From Larix kaempferi (taxonomy: Eukaryota; Streptophyta; Pinopsida; Pinales; Pinaceae): a DNA stretch of 64,000 nt. Shown in pieces: positions 58,603 through 64,000 of the stretch. The stretch's first letter is position 1. Each line of letters starts with the position of its first letter. The stretch covers positions 434,001 through 498,000 of the forward strand of contig BSBM01000865.1 in the NCBI GenBank assembly GCA_027924585.1. The letters run 5' to 3'. Under the pieces are notes generated by a model. That model was not told the origin of the DNA. It searched no databases and saw nothing but the letters and a program-made list of their open reading frames with translations. Both the position numbers and the translations under genes were made by a program.

Positions 58603-60117
58603 GTCCATTGTGTTGAGTGCCCCCATCAAATGGAAAAATTCTGCTGAACTTGACTCCTGGCGAGCCACTTTCCTTGGTGGAGTAATTTCCTTGCTTTGAA
58701 AACCCAATATAGTTGGATCTTCTGCTGGGAGGTGCTATTAACTTGTGTATCCATGATATGATAAATAGTTGCATGTTCCATGCAGCCGAGATTAAGCTTT
58801 GTAGGTTCCAATTTCTCTGCCACCTCCGAGGTGTCCAACAATGGTGGAAAATATGGGCGAAGGAGATCCACATTGAATACTAGGTGCAGACCAAGGAATG
58901 GAGGAATGCTTAATTCGAAGGCATTGTCACCAAATTCCTTGGTGATGGTGTATAGTCCATATTGAAGTGGACGGATCTTGCAATGGGTCTCGTGAGCCTC
59001 TCTTTTTGCAAATGCAACCAAACTTAGTCACCCACCAGGAACTTATGTGCAAATGCTATTTGTACTTAGTGTTGGAATTTTCCAAAATGTCATGGACCTG
59101 TTGGGAGATGTGCTGAACTTGTTAAAAAAATATGGTAGCCTTATTATCCTCAGTCTAAGCATGGGAATATTCCTCCCATGTGGATGCAATGGGAAGAGCT
59201 ACATCAATTGGGGCCAGTGGTTGGAACCCTAGGAACACTTGAAAAGGGTTGTGTTCAGTAGATCTATGAAGGTCTCTATTATAGCTATGTTGAACATAAG
59301 GAAGGATCTCATCCCATGTGTGGGGATGTTTAGAATTGTATATTCTTGGAATATGCAAAATCATCATGTTGACTACTTATGTTTTTCCATTGGTTTGGGG
59401 GTGGAAGGCAGTCGATTTAGTCAGCTTGTATCCATCAATGACTATAGGCTAGACCGGAAAGTGCTGAGGAACTTTCTATCCCGATTTCGAAATTATAGTC
59501 TGTGGAAACCCGAAATGAACCCAAACATGCTCAAAGAAGAGCTTACCAGTGGCTTCAACATAGATGTTCTTCTTGCAAGCTATCAGAATGGCCATCTGAG
59601 AGAAGTGATCCAAGACCACAAACATGCAGTCATTATTATGCCTGGTTAAGGTAATCCAGACATGTAATCCATCGATATGGATTCCCATGGCTGATTAGGA
59701 GTGGACAGAGGGGTGTACATCCCCTACTTGTTGATGGCAGGTTTCACGATGGCGCAAGAAGTACAGGATCATCTTATCGAAGCTTGGGCCAATAAAAATT
59801 CTTTTGCAATATGGAGACCGTATTTTCGGTGCCAAAGTGCCCTAACACCCAATTGTAATGTGCTTCCCAAATAATCTTCACACACTCACTTTAAGGAACA
59901 TAGAGATGGACCAGGTGGCATAGAAATCCTTCCTGGAGATGAAATTCTTCCATGGATGTGCTTGCACATAGGGATTTATATATGGAAGAAAAATTAGGAT
60001 CACTACTATATAGTTGGGGCCACTTAGAGGTCTCGTGGCCACAGGAGTTGAGCACCATGGTTAATGTAGCTACTGGAGGTCGACTGAGGAAATGGGCTAC
60101 TCGATTCGTGGTTCCCT
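58603..60117 (-). pseudogene. RNase H tail and integrase of F1, RT deleted
   Basis: Read leftward from about 60115: NRVAHFLSRPPV (end of RNase H), then AHYNWVLGHFGTENTVSILQ and KNFYWPKL of the integrase zinc region (about 59830). Integrase core: IHIDGLHVWITLTRHNND, CMFVVLDHFSQMAILIACKK and FGFPQTIISKSG. After a gap: NSKHPHTWDEILPYVQHSYN and NPFQVFLGFQPLAPIDVA. The C-terminal part 58626-59021 reads VFNVDLLRPYFPP. The join near 60111-60117 skips the whole RT and most RNase H, an internal deletion estimated from G at roughly 1.3 kb. Confidence 0.88.
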
Positions 60118-61208
60118 TCAGAACGAACCATGAAGAGGACGAAATTCCTTGTATGGGAGATTACCTTTTTGCATTGCTTATCTGTGGTGAGGGACACTAC
60201 AGTAGTGGGAAGTGTCTATGTTATCTTGTAGAGTTTCTTTCCCAAAGTAATAATGACACTATGAGGTCTAGATTCATACACAACATGACATTTCCACATA
60301 TATGTTTTTCCAAAAAGAACATCACAAACTTCAAGTGGGGCAACATCACACATTACCTCATCTTTGAATGGATGGATTTCGTAGGAAATGCGACACTATT
60401 GAGTGGCACGAATGTCTCTTCCATGGCTCATCCAACCGATGTTGTATGGTTGGGGATGCAGAATCGTCGGAAGATTCAACCTTTGGACGACCTCGATCAA
60501 GATGAGGTTCTTCTGGATACCACTATCAACATTGAAATGTAGTGGAGTTCCCTGCACCCACAATTGTGAATAGAATAAGCACTCCCCTTCCTCTGGCTCC
60601 TTTGACTCTTCTAGTTGGATATTTGTGGTTTCTATGGTGGCACTAGGTGTCGCGTCAATAATCTGCTTTCCATTTTTTGTCTCTGCATCAGAGTCCGAGC
60701 CAGAGTCTAGATCTGGGGATTTAGTCTCGACTAACAAGGATTGTTTTGAGCAACATTCATCAGTGTTGTGCCAAGGGATCTTGTGGAATTCACACCACTT
60801 GCCAGTGTCCTTCTTCGATTTTCCATTACCCTTCTTTGCCTACAGCTTGGGATGGTTTTTGGGGCTTTATCCATCCTTTCTCTATCCTTTTATTTTTCAA
60901 TTAGGGCCACCTTTTCCAGGCTTCTGCTGCTGATTTGCAGACCCAAAATCATACCTATCATTTTTCTTAAACTTATGCTCGATCTTGACGGCATACCGAT
61001 AAGCTTATCCTAGTGAGGATATGTATAGGAAATTCAACTCCGTCTGAATGTACCTGTGTAGGCCATTGTGTTACTTTAGGACCAATTGTCGTTCAAAGTC
61101 TATAATAACCAGTTTGGGGTGCAGGGTATGGAACATGTTGGTAAACTATGGCACTGTCTAGTCTCTCTCCTGGTGCAAATTTTTTCACCTCATGTACTAG
61201 TCATTATA
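60118..61208 (-). pseudogene. Gag C-terminus and protease of F1
   Basis: Read leftward: TNMFHTLHPKLVI and HNGLHRYIQTELNFLYISSL of gag, then KWCEFHKIPWHNTDECC, the zinc-binding tail. Open frame 60737-60396: an acidic linker, then LWVQGTPLHFNVDSGIQKNL with an intact Asp-Ser-Gly, and HPQPYNIGWMSHG. After a stop: YEIHPFKDEVMCDVAP and DVLFGKTYMWKCHVVYESRP. It stops at the deletion. The gag N-terminus is missing at 61208. The plus-strand frame of 196 codons at 59952-60542 is only the antisense shadow. Confidence 0.87.
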
Positions 61209-61762
61209 AATAAGTTATACAACTTAACGAGAACTTTATACTCAAAATGACAACTCTAGCCATAAAAACCCATATTTTTGCATAAAAAACACCAAAAAAC
61301 AACCCTGAATCATAAAGTGGTGCTACCAGTAGCACCACTTTTTTATTTGGGGTAAACAATATAGAAATGAACCAAAACATTTGTTATTGATTGTTTGCAA
61401 AAAACTTAAAATCAAGATCTAAATTGAATACTAATGCTACCAATAGCACACTTTCAAAAAATGGCATTTTTATATGATTTTATCATAATTGAAAATTGTG
61501 CTTATTTAATCTCTTAGTAACACTATATAAAACTTGCACTGAGTTAAACACAAATTATTCAATAAATAATTTGACCACTATTTTCATATAAAATAAAAAA
61601 ATTATGATATTCATCATAAAATCATATATTAAACCATAATATGTAAAAGTAATTCATATCAAAATTCACGCACTCCTTTAGGGTTGTTATACAAACAATG
61701 GCATATTAATAAAAAAATAAAAAATGTTTCATGTGCAAATATTCAAATCAACACATGGATTC
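61209..61762. other. A/T-rich stretch without gene; small hairpin
   Basis: I see no coding sequence or retrotransposon match. A 12-bp stem, 'aaagtggtgcta' / 'tagcaccacttt', with a four-base loop lies at about 61315-61342. A decayed relative ('atgctaccaatagcacactt') occurs near 61434. It may be the 3' flank of the coding fragment to its right or of a decayed DNA transposon. Confidence 0.4.
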
Positions 61763-62735
61763 TTACACACCATCAGAAGCTACATTTTGTTCAAATGAAT
61801 GACTATATGAAGATGTAGATGACTCGTATTCTTTTCTACTATCAATGATTGCACCATCTGAATCTTCATGTACGCCCAACATTTCATATGCCATATTCTT
61901 TCTAGATCTATGCCTTGGTTTAACAGACTCCCATGTTGCAACATTTTTTGGTTCCAACAATCTTTTGATAATCTCTATCATCTTGGAGCGAAGAGTGCCT
62001 TTCTTTGTCAACTGGAAGTCATAAACTTGTATGTCAACATCCTCTAATTTCAAAAACTCTATGCGATGATGATTTACATTTTGACCATATTTTTCTCTTT
62101 TTGCAAACATTTTTCTCAATCACCATCTCCCGGTCATGTACACACCATCAAATTGGTGTGTGTTTGTTGCATACCAATGTACTTAAATAGATATAACTTC
62201 TTCATTTTCTTTATTGAACTTCATAACTTTTTCAATCCATAATGGATAACCACGTGGATCTTCTATGGCCAAAACTGCAATCATGGAACCCTCCTTAATA
62301 TCTTGTACTGAGCCTCTGTAAAGGTCTTCCATCGGCTCACTGTATGCATATGATCTTCTAGACCCAATGTACATTTTCCTTTCTTTTGGTTGAGAAGACT
62401 CAACACCTTCAGGATCAACATTTCTCTCCTCATTTTCATTTGACATACTTTGTGGCCAACTAAATGGAGTCTTAAAAAAAATATCTCGATTTGTAGAGTT
62501 TGAAATTATGTCATTTTTCTCCATGAAAAATGACTCCCACCAAACATAATCAACAACATCAAATTAGTCATATGTATATTCGATATACTTTTTTATTTCT
62601 TCCAAGCATTGAGAAGAATCAACATCTCTATTGTGCCATCATGCATTTTGAATCTCAACTGCTGATTGAAACAACAATAACTTTGAAGCATACATTTGAC
62701 GACTTGGGATGAATTTCAGAAATGTTAAACCTGAT
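61763..62735 (-). pseudogene. Unidentified non-retroviral coding fragment, BAH-like motif
   Basis: Read leftward the text is coherent over about 320 codons with a few breaks. It starts KFIPSRQMYASKLLLFQSAV, with YVWWESFFMEKNDIISNSTN; then SRRSYAYSEPMEDLYRGSVQ, IKEGSMIAVLAIEDPRGYPL, WIEKVMKFNKENEEV and VHWYATNTHQFDGVY. A frameshift near 62115 follows, then IEFLKLEDVDIQVYDFQLTK, TLRSKMIEIIKRLL and an acidic Ser-rich tail to the TGA at 61763. The 'ppWIGKV...VHWY' pattern recalls BAH-type modules appended to some plant transposon-linked proteins. I cannot name the gene. It may be a host gene fragment or a transposon protein. Confidence 0.5.
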
Positions 62736-62740
62736 GTAGG

Positions 62741-63382
62741 TGTTGATGTATATGTAACTTTAGAATGTATTTCGCATATAGGTATATTGTATTCCTATAG
62801 AGATGTTATTATTCCTCTATACGGAAGTATCACCATTTATATTGTAAGTGTTGTAACTTATACTTGATGGGTTATTAGACCACCTTGTTGGGGTCGGCCC
62901 TGTATAAGTCATGTGGGTCAAAGGGTTATTAGACCACCCTATTGGGGGTCGGCCATGTGGTTCAAAGGGTTATTAGACCACCCTAGTGGGGGTCGGCCCA
63001 GTCATCATTATGTTAAGTGGTTAAGTTGAGGCCGACCTAGTTGAGTAAAGGTCAAGTCAAGTTAGTGTATAAATAGAGAGTGTGTCTCATTTTACACATT
63101 CTATTCTCTCACTCACACTGTGGAGAGTGGCGCACTTGTGGAGGAGGAGGCTCTACTGCTAGGAGAAGACTATCTCTTGTATTTTTGTTATATCATTGCT
63201 CTATCTATCTCTGAGGAAGTTATTGGGGTTTTTCACCTTTATGGTTTTCCCCAAGTAAACTCTATGTCTCTTCTGTGCTTGCATTATTGTGTCCATGAAT
63301 GATATGCTGTAGATTTGTTGTACATGTTGTTCTCTCAGTTAAGATATTAGATAAGATTGAAGTAAATTATGAAAATTTAACA
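62741..63382 (+). repeat. 5' LTR of element K (642 bp)
   Basis: TGTTGATGTATATG to GAAAATTTAACA, preceded by GTAGG as presumptive target duplication. It has three 'ggttattagaccaccct.ttgggggtcggcc' units (about 62870-63003), where A has two. A TATA box lies at 63068-63078. Related to the LTRs of A, B and C. It interrupts the upstream end of the unidentified coding fragment. Confidence 0.9.
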
Positions 63383-64000
63383 TGGTATCAGAGCTAGCCT
63401 GAAAGAAGGCATGATATGGCATGTATGACATTTGTTGCACTTATGCTGATAGGGCTTGATATAGAAAAAAACAGTCATCGTAGCACTTTCCCTATAAATC
63501 CGTTTTGGTGAAGTTTTCGGATCTGAAACTTTTACAAGTCGAATATCAGATCCCCATGCACCTTGTGTCCAAAGGACAACCTCTAATTCGTTGTACTTTG
63601 TGATTTATGATCTGTACAATATAGGGTTTCTGCCTCTTCCATATCTAAGTCAAAATCAGGTGACCTTGGGAAAAAGGTCATAACTTGGGATAGGAAGCTC
63701 CAAATGAAATTTCATAAAAATTGATAGGTAGTACGCAGACTGTACTATCTCAGAAAAAGTTTTCAGAGGCCGAATTTGAACCAGTGACACGTGGCACGCC
63801 GTACAAGTTCGCTCTCTTTTATTATCCCATAAACAGGTCACGTTGCGACACTTGGCATAACTCTCTCTCAGATAATCCAGTTTCGGTCAGACCTATCGGG
63901 ATGGAAAGATAACAGGTCGGGCTATCTCAAGAAATTTTTTTAGAGGCCAAAGTTGAACCAATGACACATGGCATTCCGTACAAGTTCACTCTCCTGTATT
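63383..64000 (+). mobile_element. Element K: primer-binding site and leader, continues past window
   Basis: TGGTATCAGAGCTAGCC at 63383 marks the primer-binding site. The leader matches A from 9313 on, including the 177-bp block starting near 63730 and a second copy from about 63910 that is cut by the window end. CACGTG occurs at 63788; the second copy has CACATG. Any coding region lies outside the window. Confidence 0.88.

Noticed and set aside
59952-60542. 196-codon plus-strand ORF
   Set aside because: Antisense to the protease and RNase H tail of F1, whose motifs are clear on the minus strand.

Overview
The window is about 64 kb of nuclear DNA from a land plant with a large, retrotransposon-filled genome. 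Plant LTR-retrotransposon families are present throughout: Ty1/copia with a 'TGGTATCAGAGC' primer-binding site, Ty3/gypsy chromoviruses of Tekay-like and Reina-like type, and Tat-like gypsy. I see no intact host gene, rRNA, tRNA or CRISPR array. A gymnosperm or another giant-genome plant is plausible, but the species cannot be read from the sequence. Element letters A-K are mine.

Layout. 1-3780: debris, with an LTR tail, a broken copia gag, and a gypsy-type LTR end with primer-binding site and leader. 3781-4147: a near-perfect palindrome made of two 3' element ends head to head. J (to 6245, minus): a short LTR element with one gag-like ORF and no pol. C (6246-26524, plus): a copia element split by two members of one defective copia family, A (8692-15895, plus, TSD TGAAG) in gag-pol and B (16829-23474, minus, TSD GAAAC) between integrase and reverse transcriptase. 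D (26525-31887, plus): a Tat-like gypsy gag-PR-RT fragment that received C at its left edge and carries a 2.6-kb solo LTR (28052-30654, TSD GTTAG) inside its protease. E (31888-57098, minus): a chromodomain gypsy whose integrase is split by I (34719-50177, minus, TSD TGTAC), a Tat-like element with gag-PR but no recognisable RT. I is itself split in its protease by G (39939-45659, plus, TSD TCAAC), a nearly complete Reina-like gypsy. 57099-61208: two linked Reina-like copies, F2 and F1, sharing one LTR (minus). 61209-62740: an A/T-rich stretch with a decayed non-retroviral coding fragment. K (62741-end, plus): the LTR and leader of another copia related to A, B and C.

How it works together. 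This is a stack of parasites rather than an operon. Target-site duplications and rejoined reading frames give the order: C before A and B; E before I before G. All coding regions carry stops or frameshifts, many of the form expected from loss of methylated cytosine (CAG to TAG, CGA to TGA). A and B share the same gag-deletion junction and the same replaced interior, so the family moved as a non-autonomous lineage, presumably using enzymes from a relative.

The most unusual material is element J, the palindrome, the shared-core tandem arrays of A and B, the 177-bp duplicated leader block with G-box motifs, and the unidentified coding fragment near 62 kb. I did not find a host defence or metabolic system.
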